A stretch of DNA of 64,000 nucleotides, taken from assembly GCA_963785565.1 (NCBI GenBank), contig CAWAVV010000007.1:1-64000 (forward strand), read 5' to 3'. The first letter of the stretch is position 1. Each line of letters begins with the position of its first letter. Source of the DNA: AP-15 sp963785565. GTDB lineage: Bacteria > Pseudomonadota > Alphaproteobacteria > ATCC43930 > CGMCC-115725. The notes under the pieces are model-generated. The model was given only the letters and a program-made list of their open reading frames with translations, was not told where the DNA came from and searched no databases. A program made the position numbers and the translations under genes. Shown in pieces: positions 35,401-44,050 of the stretch.

Positions 35401-35578
35401 GTTCAACGACCTCGGCGTTGGCGCCTTGATAGGTGGTCGTTACCGACACCTCGGGCGGAACAATGTCGGGGAACTGCGCGATCGGGATGGCCGCCAGCGA
35501 GATCAGTCCGGCGAGCGTGATCAGGATCGAAATGACGATCGCCAGCCGCGGCCGGTCGACAAAAACGGCCGAAATCAT
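32393..35578 (-). CDS. RND multidrug efflux permease (AcrB/MexB type)
   Basis: A 1061-residue hydrophobic/amphiphilic-efflux (HAE1) RND pump. Visible: the N terminus MISAVFVDRPRLAIVISILI, periplasmic porter motifs (QFPDIVPPEVSVTTTYQGAN), the TM4 proton-relay Asp pair in LAIGIVVDDAIVVVEAVEHM, and FLPEEDQGALLMEAQLPEGA. It would export drugs or other hydrophobic compounds with a periplasmic adaptor and an outer-membrane channel. The adaptor gene lies immediately upstream (25 bases) but is frameshifted; no outer-membrane factor gene is adjacent. The frame is complete and uninterrupted. Confidence 0.95.
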   Translation of the reverse strand: MISAVFVDRPRLAIVISILITLAGLISLAAIPIAQFPDIVPPEVSVTTTYQGANAEVVEQTVAQVIESEINGVTGMLYMRSFSGNDGSYNLTVSFAVGTDPETNTVNVQNRVQRAMARLPAEVQQYGVKVDKKSSAILQVVVLRSPKGTHDSLFLSNYLLINIRDTISRIPGVGQANLFGQQDYAMRIWLDMDRLTGLGLTPQDVIGAVRAQNVQAAVGRIGGAPVVEAQQRMIPLTTQGRLETPEQFGAIIVRAQPNGSLIRVRDVARVELGALSGDVFSTFNGKSASAMGIYLAPGANAVATAKAVRKAMTDMAERFPDDMTWEIPYDTTVFVNASIHKVISTLIEAFVLVALVVFVFLGSLRATLVPIIAVPVALVGTFAAMLALGFSANTISLLALVLAIGIVVDDAIVVVEAVEHMIAEHPEMSPADAAKAAMAQITAPIIAITLVLLSVFVPVAFIPGIVGQLYQQFAVAVSVSMLISALNALTLSPALCSLLLRHGPPPGRIIRTMQGGIDGMQRGYTSIVGHIAPRVLLTLALVGVAVAAIVGFGRAVPGGFLPEEDQGALLMEAQLPEGASLNRTGAVAAEVDKITKATPGVAAVTTIIGYSLIDGINQSNKATFFVTLTPFDDRHGEKEKVWGVLDHLRGEFLKIPAAIVIPFNLPPIIGLGTGAGFEYQLQSYSGAPPSEMGAVARGLIQAANEDPALAGVFTTYGASTPLIRLDIDRERAETLGISISDIFTALQATLGGYRVNDFNKFGRTWQVILQAETAQRMQLEDIFEVHVRAKTGALVPIRSLATVENVLGPGYIYRFNNLRAVAIQGRPGQSYSSGQALAAMEQVSKATLPAGFGYSWSGTAYQEKIAAGQTTVILALAVLFAYLVLVGLYESWAMPAAVIVSITIGLAGALGGLLLTGLPNDVFAQIGIVVLIALAAKNAILIVEFAMEARRDGLAVAEAALNGARARFRAVMMTSFAFILGLVPLLISGGAGAVTRQAVATAVFFGMLAASVFGIFLIPGLYVVFQKLRDWVKSGLFGAKPASGKARRGQDRSRIGLRPGS

Positions 35579-35603
35579 CGGCGTCCCTCTCTCTTTGACG
35601 CCT

Positions 35604-36740
35604 CAGGCGGGCGGAGTGGCGCTCGGCGCCACAGTCAGGCCCGGGCGCACCCGAGCCTGACCCTGCACGATAACCCGATCCCCGGCGGCGAGCCCCTCCT
35701 TCACGACCGCGGTGCCGTCACGCTGGATCTCGACCTTGACCGGACGCCTGACCGCCTTGTTTTGCTGCGTCGACGACAAAAACGTAAGTGCCGGCCTGAT
35801 CCTGGGCGATCGCCGATTGCGGGATCACCAGCGCCTGCACCGGCTTGCCGATTTCGAGAATCACCCGCACGCTCATCCCGTCGGCGAGGATGCCCTTCGG
35901 ATTGGGGAAGACCGCGCGCAGCGGGATCGAATCGGTATTCGGATCGGCCTGCACGCCGACGAAATCGAGCTTTCCCGGCTGATCGTAGGTCGAGCCGTCG
36001 GCGAGCCTCAGACGGGCGACGATCGCATTCGAGTTGCTCTTGAGGTACGTCGCGGCGCGCCTCGATCAGCTGGCGTTGGCTGACGTTGAAGACGACCTGG
36101 ATCGGATCCTCTTTGACCACGGTCGCGAGCACTCCGCTGTTGGGGCCGACGAGATTGCCGGGCGAATACGCGGCCTGGCCGATGCGGCCGGTGATCGGGC
36201 TTTTGATCTGGGTATAAGATAGATCAACTTCGGCAGCCTGCTGCGCCGCTTGGGCCTGCGCGAGCGCTGCCTTCGCCTTGAGCAGGGCCGATTCGCGCAG
36301 GTCGAGTTCCGACTGCGGGATCGTTTTCGTCTTGATCAGCTCGCGTCCGCGCCGGGCCTGCAAATCGGCAAAATCGGCCGCGGCGGCGGCCGCAGCGACC
36401 TCGGCCTTGCGCTGGGCTAGCATCGCCTCGAATGGCGCGGGATCGAGCGTGAAGACGGTCTGGTCGGTATTGACCCGATCGCCCTCCTTGAATAGTCGCG
36501 GTCCGAGATAACCGGCGACACGGGCGCGCAGATCGACCTTGTCGACCGCCTTGACGCGGCCGACGAACTCGGCGGTGCCCGACACGTCGCGCAACTGCGC
36601 CTGGGAAACAAGACCGCCGGCGGCGCCGGTTGCGCCAGGCGACCGGAAGGCTGAACCCGACGCAGGCCGAGCAACAGGGCGGCAAAGGAGAGCCGAGCCA
36701 GAACTGCGCGGGCGATCTTGCGACGTAAAATGGCGGGCAC
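35604..36740 (-). pseudogene. RND periplasmic adaptor (HlyD/AcrA type), three frameshifts
   Basis: The adaptor that joins the RND pump to an outer-membrane channel. From a GTG at 36740 a signal-like N terminus (RKIARAVLARLSFAALLLGL) breaks near 36620 and continues in another frame with SGTAEFVGRVKAVDKVDLRA, VFTLDPAPFEAMLAQRKAEV, LSYTQIKSPITGRIGQAAYS and VFNVSQRQLIEARRDV. It shifts again near 36040 to SNSNAIVARLRLADGSTYDQ and ILEIGKPVQALVIPQSAIAQ, and once more near 35765 to KVEIQRDGTAVVKEGLAAGD. Each shift is a single base. All domains remain, so the reading might be restored by correcting three bases; otherwise the pump has no adaptor here. Confidence 0.85.
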
Positions 36741-36946
36741 GATTCGTCTCGATCTAGGCAAGGATCGGCGTGCCGGCGGTAGGCGAGACCCCAAGAAGCG
36801 GCCGCCGCCGGGCTGCTTGAAAGGAAGGGCCGAGGCATCATATCACGCCGACTTTCCCAAAGGGGAAGCACCGTCCCACAGCGCGGCGCCGCCCTTGGCG
36901 CGTTGACATCGACCGAGGCCGGGCTTATCTCCGCTAGCTCCGAGAG

Positions 36947-37033
36947 GCCCAGGTGGCGGAATTGGTAGACGCGCTAGATTCAGGTTCTAGTGGGCGATTG
37001 CTCGTGGAAGTTCGAGTCTTCTCCTGGGCACCA
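36947..37033 (+). tRNA. tRNA-Leu (CAG)
   Basis: Cloverleaf with acceptor GCCCAGG pairing with CCTGGGC, the D arm TGGCGGAATTGGTAGACGC, anticodon stem CTAGA/TCTAG around TTCAGGT (anticodon CAG), a long variable arm (GGGCGATTGCTCG) and T loop GTTCGAGTC. The CCA end is encoded (37031-37033). The long variable arm and the anticodon identify leucine, codon CTG, the main Leu codon here. It stands alone, 32 bases before the RNase D gene. Confidence 0.96.
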
Positions 37034-37065
37034 CTCGGCGATGCCGCAGTCCGCCATCGCGTGCA

Positions 37066-37677
37066 ATGACTTTCCGGCTTCACCATGGCGATCTGCCTGA
37101 GGGCGTCGACTTCGGCGAAGTGGTGGCGATCGATACCGAAGCGATGGGGCTCAACCCGCGTCGCGACCGGTTGTGCCTCGTCCAGCTGTCGGCCGGCGAC
37201 GGCGACGCCCATCTCGTGCAATTTGCCCCCGGCTCCTATGATGCGCCACGTCTGCGGCGGCTGCTGGCCGATCCCTGCGTCACCAAGCTGTTTCATTTCG
37301 CGCGCTTCGATCTGGCCATGCTCTATCATTACATTGGGGTCATGGCGCTTCCGGTTTATTGCACCAAGATCGCCTCGCGGCTGGCGCGCACCTTTACCGA
37401 CCGGCACGGCCTGCGCGAGCTGTGCAAGGATCTGCTGAGCGTCGATCTGTCGAAGCAGCAGCAGAGCTCCGACTGGGGCGCGCCCAACCTCAGCGACGAG
37501 CAACTTCGTTACGCCGCCTCGGACGTACTCCATCTTCATGCGCTGCGCGACCGGCTCGACGCGATGCTGACCCGCGAGGGCCGTGAAGCGCTGGCACGGG
37601 CCAGTTTCGAGTTTTTGCCGCATCGCGTGCTGCTTGATCTTGGGGGCTGGGCGGAGCAAGACATCTTTGCGCACTGA
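37066..37677 (+). CDS. RNase D-type 3'-5' exonuclease
   Basis: A 203-residue DEDDy exonuclease related to the catalytic domain of RNase D, lacking the C-terminal HRDC domains, as is common in alphaproteobacteria. Motifs: VVAIDTEAMGLNPRRDRLCL (DxE), KLFHFARFDLAMLYHYIG (the second Asp), and LRYAASDVLHLHALRDRL (YxxxD). It would trim tRNA or other RNA 3' ends; the tRNA-Leu gene immediately upstream may share its transcript. Confidence 0.9.
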   Translation: MTFRLHHGDLPEGVDFGEVVAIDTEAMGLNPRRDRLCLVQLSAGDGDAHLVQFAPGSYDAPRLRRLLADPCVTKLFHFARFDLAMLYHYIGVMALPVYCTKIASRLARTFTDRHGLRELCKDLLSVDLSKQQQSSDWGAPNLSDEQLRYAASDVLHLHALRDRLDAMLTREGREALARASFEFLPHRVLLDLGGWAEQDIFAH

Positions 37678-37746
37678 GCGCGCGCTTTCGGGGAGGGGGC
37701 TCTCGACGCTGTCAATTTTTCGAACCACTCGCACCGCCGGGTGGCG

Positions 37747-38769
37747 ATGAACAGCATCCTGGTCGCGTCCGAGGCGGGGCCTGGCCGACCGGTCTTTGGC
37801 GGGCAGGGCGCCGGCAGCGCCGATGTCGCCGTCGCCCGTCGCGTGATCCGCGCCGAAATCAGCGGCCTCGAAAGTCTGGCGCAGAGGCTCGACGACGCAT
37901 TTGCCGCCGCGGTCGCCCTGTGCGTTGCAGCGCGCGGACGGATCGTCGTCACCGGGGTCGGCAAGAGCGGGCATGTGGGCCGCAAGATCGCTGCCACTCT
38001 GGCCTCGACGGGAACCCCGGCGCAGTTTGTTCATGCCGGGGAGGCGAGCCACGGCGATCTCGGCATGATCGGCGCCGACGACGCCATCGTGGCCCTGTCG
38101 AATTCTGGCGAGACCGCCGAATTCGCCGACATCATCGCTTATTCGCGACGCTTTCAGATTCCGCTGATCGCTGTCACGGGCGGCGGAGAATCGATGCTTG
38201 CCGCGGCGGCCGACGCGGTGCTGCTGTTGCCGCCTGCCGCGGAGGCCTGTCCGATGGGCCTGGCGCCGACGACGTCGACAACGGTAATGATGGCGCTGGG
38301 CGACGCGTTAGCGATCGCCTTGCTCGAGCGCCGGAACTTTTCATCCTCCGACTTTCGCGTGTTCCATCCCGGCGGCAGGCTCGGTCGGCGCTTGTTGCGG
38401 GTTTCCGATATCATGCATGGCCTCAGCGAGGTCCCGCTGGTCTCGCCCACCGCGCCGATGTCCGAGGCGATTCTGGTAATGACGGCGCGGAGTTTCGGTT
38501 GCGTCGGCGCGTGCGATGGCGCAGGGCGGCTGATCGGCGTTGTTACCGATGGCGATTTGCGGCGGCACATGGGCGCTTCACTACTCGCCCGGCCGGTAGC
38601 GGAAATCATGCATCGCTCGCCAAAGACGATTGCTGCCGCGGCGTTGGCGGCGGAGGCCTTGGGGCTGATGAACCGGAACGCGATCACGTCGCTCTTCGTC
38701 GTCGACGGCGAGGCGCGTCCGACCGGCTTTCTCCATATGCACGACTGCCTGCGCGCCGGGGTGGCGTGA
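37747..38769 (+). CDS. kdsD: Arabinose-5-phosphate isomerase (KpsF/GutQ family)
   Basis: A 340-residue enzyme converting ribulose 5-phosphate to arabinose 5-phosphate, the first step of KDO synthesis. An N-terminal SIS domain shows VVTGVGKSGHVGRKIAATLA, FVHAGEASHGDLGMI and VALSNSGETAEF. Two C-terminal CBS domains follow (SDIMHG and ...VVTDGDLRRHMG; AEIMHRSPKTI and ...FLHMHDCLRAG). The ATG at 37747 is used; a GTG lies two codons upstream. It starts the lptC-lptA-lptB-rpoN block and fits lipopolysaccharide core synthesis. Confidence 0.94.
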   Translation: MNSILVASEAGPGRPVFGGQGAGSADVAVARRVIRAEISGLESLAQRLDDAFAAAVALCVAARGRIVVTGVGKSGHVGRKIAATLASTGTPAQFVHAGEASHGDLGMIGADDAIVALSNSGETAEFADIIAYSRRFQIPLIAVTGGGESMLAAAADAVLLLPPAAEACPMGLAPTTSTTVMMALGDALAIALLERRNFSSSDFRVFHPGGRLGRRLLRVSDIMHGLSEVPLVSPTAPMSEAILVMTARSFGCVGACDGAGRLIGVVTDGDLRRHMGASLLARPVAEIMHRSPKTIAAAALAAEALGLMNRNAITSLFVVDGEARPTGFLHMHDCLRAGVA

Positions 38770-38780
38770 CGGGCATTGGG

Positions 38781-39743
38781 ATGAGCTCGCCGGAACAACA
38801 GGCCGAACGGGATCCGGTCGCAGTGGCGAGTCCACAGCGGGGCGCGCGCCAGTGGCGGCCGAAACCCGCGGCGGATCGCTACAGCCGGCGCGTCGCTCTG
38901 CTCAAACGAGTGCTGCCGATAATCGGCGGCGCATTGCTGTTGCTGGTAGCCGCATGGCCGCGGCTGTCCCCATTGTTGGACAGCGTCCGCCTCGGCTTTG
39001 CCGCGATCGATCTGCGCGAGGCGCGCGAGCTCAAAATGCTCGACCCCCGTTATGCCGGAATCGATCGGCTCAACCGGCCCTATGTCGTAACCGCGGCCGT
39101 CGGCCGCCAAGTGCCGAATCACGACAATCTGATGTCACTCGAACAGCCGCGGGCGGTGATGACCGTGCATGGTGGCGCCGAGGTCGTGCTGACTTCTGCG
39201 ACCGGGATCTACCAGTCGCAAACGCAACTGCTCGACCTGTTTGGCGGCGTCACGCTGACGCACCAGAACGGCACCCGGTTTGTGACGAGACGCGCCCATG
39301 CCGATTTTTCAGACAACACTGCCGTGGGCCATGATCCGATCGAGGGACACGGGCCCGCGGGCGACATTTGGGGCCAGGGCTTCCGCATTCTCGATAAGGG
39401 CGACACCATCATCTTTACCGGTCGGTCGCATTCCATTCTGATCGGAAGCAGGCCGGCCAAAGCAACGAGGCCGCCTCCGGCGCTGCCGGCCGCGGTCGCC
39501 AACACAGCGGCGCAAATCGAAGCTGCCGCCACTCTGCCCCACGCCGCGCCGGCCGGCGTGCATCGCTCCGCCGCTACCGCCCGGCACGCTGCTGCCAAGC
39601 CGGCGGCGACGCATCATTCCGCCGGAAGATCGCACCGGAACAAAACACCGGCCGTCAACGCATCTTCCGCGAAACGCCGCGTCGTGGAAAAGCCGGTCAA
39701 GCGCACGCCGGCCCCCCGTAAGGTCGAACCCGATGCCGGCTAA
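38781..39743 (+). CDS. lptC: LPS export protein LptC
   Basis: A 320-residue bitopic protein. A basic N terminus and one membrane helix (LLKRVLPIIGGALLLLVAAW) precede a periplasmic domain with KMLDPRYAGIDRLNRPYVVT, LTSATGIYQSQTQLLDLFGG and FSDNTAVGHDPIEGHGPAGD, which is the LptC fold that relays LPS from LptBFG to LptA. The last 80 or so residues form an unusual Ala/Pro/His/Lys-rich tail. A GTG at 38766 overlapping the kdsD stop is an alternative start. Its stop overlaps the lptA start. Confidence 0.9.
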   Translation: MSSPEQQAERDPVAVASPQRGARQWRPKPAADRYSRRVALLKRVLPIIGGALLLLVAAWPRLSPLLDSVRLGFAAIDLREARELKMLDPRYAGIDRLNRPYVVTAAVGRQVPNHDNLMSLEQPRAVMTVHGGAEVVLTSATGIYQSQTQLLDLFGGVTLTHQNGTRFVTRRAHADFSDNTAVGHDPIEGHGPAGDIWGQGFRILDKGDTIIFTGRSHSILIGSRPAKATRPPPALPAAVANTAAQIEAAATLPHAAPAGVHRSAATARHAAAKPAATHHSAGRSHRNKTPAVNASSAKRRVVEKPVKRTPAPRKVEPDAG

Positions 39744-40815
39744 CCAGGGGATCGCAGCAATGGTCATGCCGCGGCAGGTGTTGCGGCGGCGCCGGGTTGG
39801 GCCGAGGCTCGCCGCATTGCTCGCTGTCGTGGCTTTAGGCTCGCTCGATGCGTCGGCGCAGGGCTTGAACCTCGGCGGGGGTTCGACCGACAACCGCCCG
39901 ATCGACATCACCGCCGATTCGGGTCTCGAGTGGCAACAGCAAGCACAGGTCTATATTGCCCGCGGCAACGCCGTGGCCACGCGTGGAACATCCGAGGTGC
40001 ATGCCGATACGTTGACCGCCCATTACCGCCCGAGCAAAAGCAACACGGCGGACGGGGGCAACGAGGTCTACCGTATCGACGCCGACGGCCATGTCGTTCT
40101 GAAGGGGCCGACGCAGACCGTGATCGGCGACCAGGCCGTCTACGACCTCGACCGGCAGATCGCGGTCGTTACCGGCAGGGCGCTCAAGCTGACGACCCCG
40201 ACCGATGTCGTAACTGCGCGTGACAGTCTCGAATGGTACGATGCAACGCAGATCGCGGTCGCTCGTGGCGGCGCGGTTGCCACCCGCGCCGACAAGCACA
40301 TTCGCGCCGACGTGCTGACCGCGCATATGACGAAGGAGAAGCCGAACCCGGCCGGCGACAAGCCGGGTGCGACCAATCCTGCCGAGTCCAAAACAGCAGC
40401 AACGCCGGCCAAACCGCAATCAGGCGCCGCCAAGCAAGCCTCGCCGTCCGGGCCGCTCGGCGCCGACGGTGAGACTTCGCGGATCAGCCGTGTCGACGCT
40501 CAGGGGAACGTCGTAGCCTGGAATCCTACGGATGTCGGTCGCGGCGATTACGGGGTCTACAATGCCGATACCGGTATTGTCACACTGCTGGGGAACGTTA
40601 CCATTACCCGTGGACAGAACGTCATCAGAGGCAAATATGCCGTCCTCGATCTCAACACAAATGTCAGCCGCATGATGACCGTCGCCGCGAAACCGGGTGA
40701 ACCGACGCCGCGGGTCGAGGGGCTGTTCTTTCGCCAGGATGCAACGACCGCCGCATCCGGCAGTGGCCCGGCAACCGGCGCGAAACCTGCCTCCAGCGGC
40801 CGGTCCAAGCCATGA
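39733..40815 (+). CDS. lptA: LPS transport periplasmic protein LptA
   Basis: A 360-residue OstA-domain protein with an N-terminal signal (RLAALLAVVALGSLDASAQG). OstA pattern: PIDITADSGLEWQQQAQVYI, ARGNAVATRGTSEVHADTLT, VIGDQAVYDLDRQIAVVTGR and VTITRGQNVIRGKYAVLDLN. It bridges the periplasm for LPS between LptC and LptD. The protein is about twice the usual length because a Lys/Pro/Ala/Gly-rich linker of about 50 residues (KPNPAGDKPGATNPAESKTA onward) splits the jellyroll. An ATG at 39760 with an agggg site may be the real start. Confidence 0.9.
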   Translation: MPANQGIAAMVMPRQVLRRRRVGPRLAALLAVVALGSLDASAQGLNLGGGSTDNRPIDITADSGLEWQQQAQVYIARGNAVATRGTSEVHADTLTAHYRPSKSNTADGGNEVYRIDADGHVVLKGPTQTVIGDQAVYDLDRQIAVVTGRALKLTTPTDVVTARDSLEWYDATQIAVARGGAVATRADKHIRADVLTAHMTKEKPNPAGDKPGATNPAESKTAATPAKPQSGAAKQASPSGPLGADGETSRISRVDAQGNVVAWNPTDVGRGDYGVYNADTGIVTLLGNVTITRGQNVIRGKYAVLDLNTNVSRMMTVAAKPGEPTPRVEGLFFRQDATTAASGSGPATGAKPASSGRSKP

Positions 40816-41642
40816 AATGGATGGAAAGGCCTTTCGCCTCCTCCCCCAGCGCCGAAGCCGACCAGATGCGACCGCGCCTTGTCGCTCACAATCGCGCGAT
40901 GCATGGCCGCGCGTTTTCCAGCCGCGGGCTGCAGGGGCAGGGGCTGGGAAAGAGCTTCAAGCGGCGGCCGGTATTACGCGGCGTCAACGTCTCGGTTCAG
41001 CGCGGCGAGGTGGTCGGGCTGCTCGGGCCCAACGGAGCCGGCAAGACCACCTGCTTTTACATCATTACCGGGCTGATCGCCGCCGATACCGGGGTGGTCA
41101 GCCTCGACGGGCAGGACATCACCGATCTTCCAATGTACCGCCGCGCTCGCCGGGGCATCGGCTACCTTCCGCAAGAGGCGTCGATCTTTCGCGGCCTTAC
41201 CGTCGAGCAGAATATCCGCGCGATCCTCGAAGTGGCGGAGCCCGAACCCGAGCTGCGCGAGGCGGCGCTAAACTCGCTCTTGGCCGAGTTTTCGATCACT
41301 CACTTGCGTCGGACGCCGGCGACGGCGCTTTCAGGCGGCGAACGCCGCCGCTGTGAGATCGCCCGGGCGCTTGCGACCCAGCCTCATTTCATCCTTCTCG
41401 ACGAGCCGCTCGCCGGCATCGATCCGATCGCGGTCGGCGACATCCGTGATCTGATCGGCCACCTCAAGGATCGCGGGATTGGCGTGTTGATAACCGATCA
41501 TAACGTGCGCGAGACCTTGGAAATCGTCGATAGAGCGTATATACTGCACGCCGGTCAGGTTTTGATGGAAGGAAAACCCGCTGAAATCGTGGCCGACGCC
41601 GACGTGAGACGGGTTTTCCTGGGCGACCGGTTTAGCCTGTAA
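40812..41642 (+). CDS. lptB: LPS export ABC transporter ATP-binding protein LptB
   Basis: A 276-residue ABC ATPase that powers LPS extraction with LptFG. Walker A LLGPNGAGKTTCFYIITGL, Q loop GIGYLPQEASIFRGL, signature LSGGERRRCEIARALA, Walker B FILLDEPLAGIDPIAV and the switch LITDHNVRETL are all present. An N-terminal extension of about 40 residues is not typical of LptB; a downstream start such as the ATG near 40902 would remove most of it. The gene overlaps lptA by four bases (ATGA). Confidence 0.94.
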   Translation: MKWMERPFASSPSAEADQMRPRLVAHNRAMHGRAFSSRGLQGQGLGKSFKRRPVLRGVNVSVQRGEVVGLLGPNGAGKTTCFYIITGLIAADTGVVSLDGQDITDLPMYRRARRGIGYLPQEASIFRGLTVEQNIRAILEVAEPEPELREAALNSLLAEFSITHLRRTPATALSGGERRRCEIARALATQPHFILLDEPLAGIDPIAVGDIRDLIGHLKDRGIGVLITDHNVRETLEIVDRAYILHAGQVLMEGKPAEIVADADVRRVFLGDRFSL

Positions 41643-41664
41643 GCCGCTCCCAGCGGAGCATAAT

Positions 41665-43161
41665 GTGAATAGGATGGGTTTTTCCCAGCGGCTTGAGGTG
41701 CGGCAGTCGCAGGCGTTGGTGATGACGCCGCAGCTGCAGCAGGCCATCAAGATGCTGCAGCTCTCGAACCTCGAGCTGACCGATTTCGTCGACACCGAAA
41801 TCCAGCAGAACCCGCTGCTCGAACGCCACGAGCGAAGCACCGAAGAAGCGGTCCCGCCCGACGCTCCGAGCGTCGCCGAGGCCGTTATCTCCACAGCCTT
41901 GCCGGAGGCGTTGCCGGTTGACTTTGCCCCCGATGCCGCCGAGCAGTGGCACGCCGCCGCGGGAGCCGAGGGTGACGGCTCGCTCGATCTCGGCGGCGAG
42001 CCCCAGTCCTGGCGCAGCCGCACCGGAACGACCGGCGGCGAGGACCGCCCCGGTTTCGAGCACACGGCGGCCCGGCCGCGCACCTTGCGCGAGCATGTGA
42101 TCGAGCAGATCGGAACCGATTTGACCAACCAGGGCGACCAGCTGATCGCCTTGCACCTGCTCGACCTTCTCGACGAAACGGGCTATGTCGGCGGTGCGCT
42201 CGATGGCGTGGCGCTGCTCCTCGGTTGCGCCCAGGCCCGGGTCGACGCGGTCCTCGCCCGGCTCCAGCAATTCGATCCCGCCGGCATCTTTGCCCGCGAT
42301 CTGCCGGAATGCCTGGCGCTGCAGTTACGCGACCGCAACCGGCTTGATCCGGCGATGCAAACCCTGCTCGACAACCTGCCGTTGCTCGCCGCGCGCAACA
42401 TCGCGGCGCTGATGCGCGTGTGCCAGGTCGACCACGAGGACGTCGCCGAGATGATCGCCGAGATCAAATCGCTCGACCCTCGCCCCGGCCTCGCCTTCGA
42501 CCCGCCCCTGGCGCAGCTGGTCGTGCCCGACATTCTGATGCGTGCGCAACCCGACGGTGGCTGGATTGTCGAGCTCAACGCCGAAACCCTGCCGCGCGTG
42601 TTAGTCAACAACAAATACCATGCGCAAGTGAGCCGGGTAGCGCGCAGCAAGGCGGAAAGGGATTATTTGACCGACCGGTTGCAGGCCGCAAACTGGCTGG
42701 TCAAATCGCTGCATCAGCGGGCCACTACGATCCTCAAGGTCGCCGCCGAGATCGTGCGGCAGCAGGACGCGTTTTTCCGCCGTGGGGTCCAGTCCTTGCG
42801 GCCGTTGATCCTGCGAGACATCGCCGAAGCGATCGACATGCACGAGAGCACGGTCAGCCGGGTGACCAGCAACAAGCACATGGCCACGCCGCGCGGGGTT
42901 TATGAGCTCAAATATTTCTTTACCTCTTCGATCCCCGCTTCGAGCGGCGGCGAGGCGCATTCGGCCGAGGCGGTGCGTTACCAGATCCGCGCGCTGATCG
43001 ACAGCGAGCCCGCCGCCGCCACCTTGTCCGACGAGCGGATCGTCGAGTTGCTGCAACGCAACGGCGTCGACATCGCCCGGCGCACCGTCGCCAAATACCG
43101 TGAGGCGATGCGCATCCCATCTTCGGTGCAGCGCCGCCGGGAGAAACTGCTCACGCCCTAG
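41665..43161 (+). CDS. rpoN: RNA polymerase sigma-54 factor
   Basis: A 498-residue sigma-54 controlling nitrogen and other activator-dependent promoters. Region I (RQSQALVMTPQLQQAIKMLQ) binds activators and core enzyme. A Pro/Glu-rich acidic region II follows, then the core-binding domain (FDPAGIFARDLPECLALQLR). The helix-turn-helix region reads DIAEAIDMHESTVSRVTSNK. The RpoN box ARRTVAKYREAMRIPSS lies near the end and contacts the -24 element. It starts at GTG. Conserved position downstream of lptB. Confidence 0.97.
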   Translation: MNRMGFSQRLEVRQSQALVMTPQLQQAIKMLQLSNLELTDFVDTEIQQNPLLERHERSTEEAVPPDAPSVAEAVISTALPEALPVDFAPDAAEQWHAAAGAEGDGSLDLGGEPQSWRSRTGTTGGEDRPGFEHTAARPRTLREHVIEQIGTDLTNQGDQLIALHLLDLLDETGYVGGALDGVALLLGCAQARVDAVLARLQQFDPAGIFARDLPECLALQLRDRNRLDPAMQTLLDNLPLLAARNIAALMRVCQVDHEDVAEMIAEIKSLDPRPGLAFDPPLAQLVVPDILMRAQPDGGWIVELNAETLPRVLVNNKYHAQVSRVARSKAERDYLTDRLQAANWLVKSLHQRATTILKVAAEIVRQQDAFFRRGVQSLRPLILRDIAEAIDMHESTVSRVTSNKHMATPRGVYELKYFFTSSIPASSGGEAHSAEAVRYQIRALIDSEPAAATLSDERIVELLQRNGVDIARRTVAKYREAMRIPSSVQRRREKLLTP

Positions 43162-43308
43162 CGAGGCGTGAAAGGTGGCCGCCAGTGTTGACGCGGAGAC
43201 GGTGGACGCCTAGCGTGCGCCGCTTGACCGCGTTCGAGGGCATTCCCAATTTCGCTCGCGGGAGGTCTCGACGACCGCCCGGTGCAAGCGGGAAAGGCAA
43301 GTGCGTTC

Positions 43309-43914
43309 ATGCAGTTGACGGTCACGGGCAAGCAGATCGAAGTTGGCGATGCGCTGCGCGCGCATGTCGAAGCGAGCCTCGCCTCGATCCTCGAGAAGTA
43401 TTTCAAGACCGCGATCGAAGCCCACGTCGTGGTGGCAAGGGAGGCCCACCTGATCCGGGCCGAAATCTCCCTTCACATTGGACGCGGGATCGTTGTCAAC
43501 GCCGGTGCTGCAGTCGGCGAAGTTTACGCCGCCTTCGATGCCGCCGCCGAGCGTGTGGCCAAGCAGCTGCGCCGTTACAAACGACGCCTTCGCGACCACC
43601 ACGCCAAGTTCCGCGATCCGGCCGAGGTCGAAGAACGGGCGCGGGACTCCGTGTTGGCGCCGATGGCGGAGGAAGCGGACGGAGATGATCCCGCCGGCGG
43701 GCCGGCGGTCATTGCCGAAATCAGCGCCGAACTGCCGCGCCTGACGGTGGGCGAGGCGGCGATGCGGATGGATCTCGCCGACGCGCTTGTATTGCTGTTT
43801 CGCAACCGTGCGCATGGCGAGCTCAATCTGGTCTATCGGCGCGCGGACGGTAATATCGGCTGGATCGATCCCGAGCTCGACCCGGCGCGGCAGGCGCATC
43901 GGCGCCAAGCCTGA
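43309..43914 (+). CDS. hpf: Ribosome hibernation promoting factor, long form
   Basis: A 201-residue long-form HPF/RaiA family protein. The N-terminal domain (LTVTGKQIEVGDALRAHVEA, then AAFDAAAERVAKQLRRYKRR) binds in the 30S mRNA channel. The C-terminal domain (LTVGEAAMRMDLADALVLLF, then GNIGWIDPEL) mediates 100S ribosome dimer formation in stationary phase. The ATG at 43309 matches the family start; 147 bases separate it from rpoN. In many proteobacteria the rpoN-hpf-ptsN order is conserved. Confidence 0.94.
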   Translation: MQLTVTGKQIEVGDALRAHVEASLASILEKYFKTAIEAHVVVAREAHLIRAEISLHIGRGIVVNAGAAVGEVYAAFDAAAERVAKQLRRYKRRLRDHHAKFRDPAEVEERARDSVLAPMAEEADGDDPAGGPAVIAEISAELPRLTVGEAAMRMDLADALVLLFRNRAHGELNLVYRRADGNIGWIDPELDPARQAHRRQA

Positions 43915-44050
43915 GCAGCCTCAACGCCGATGGCTGAACCTTCCCGCCTTAGCGATCGCGGAGCGATCACGACCATCGGGCTCGCCTCCGACGCAACCGT
44001 CCGCCGCTCGGACGATCGTTGACGGCGCGCCGGGCCGGCCGGTCGAAACC

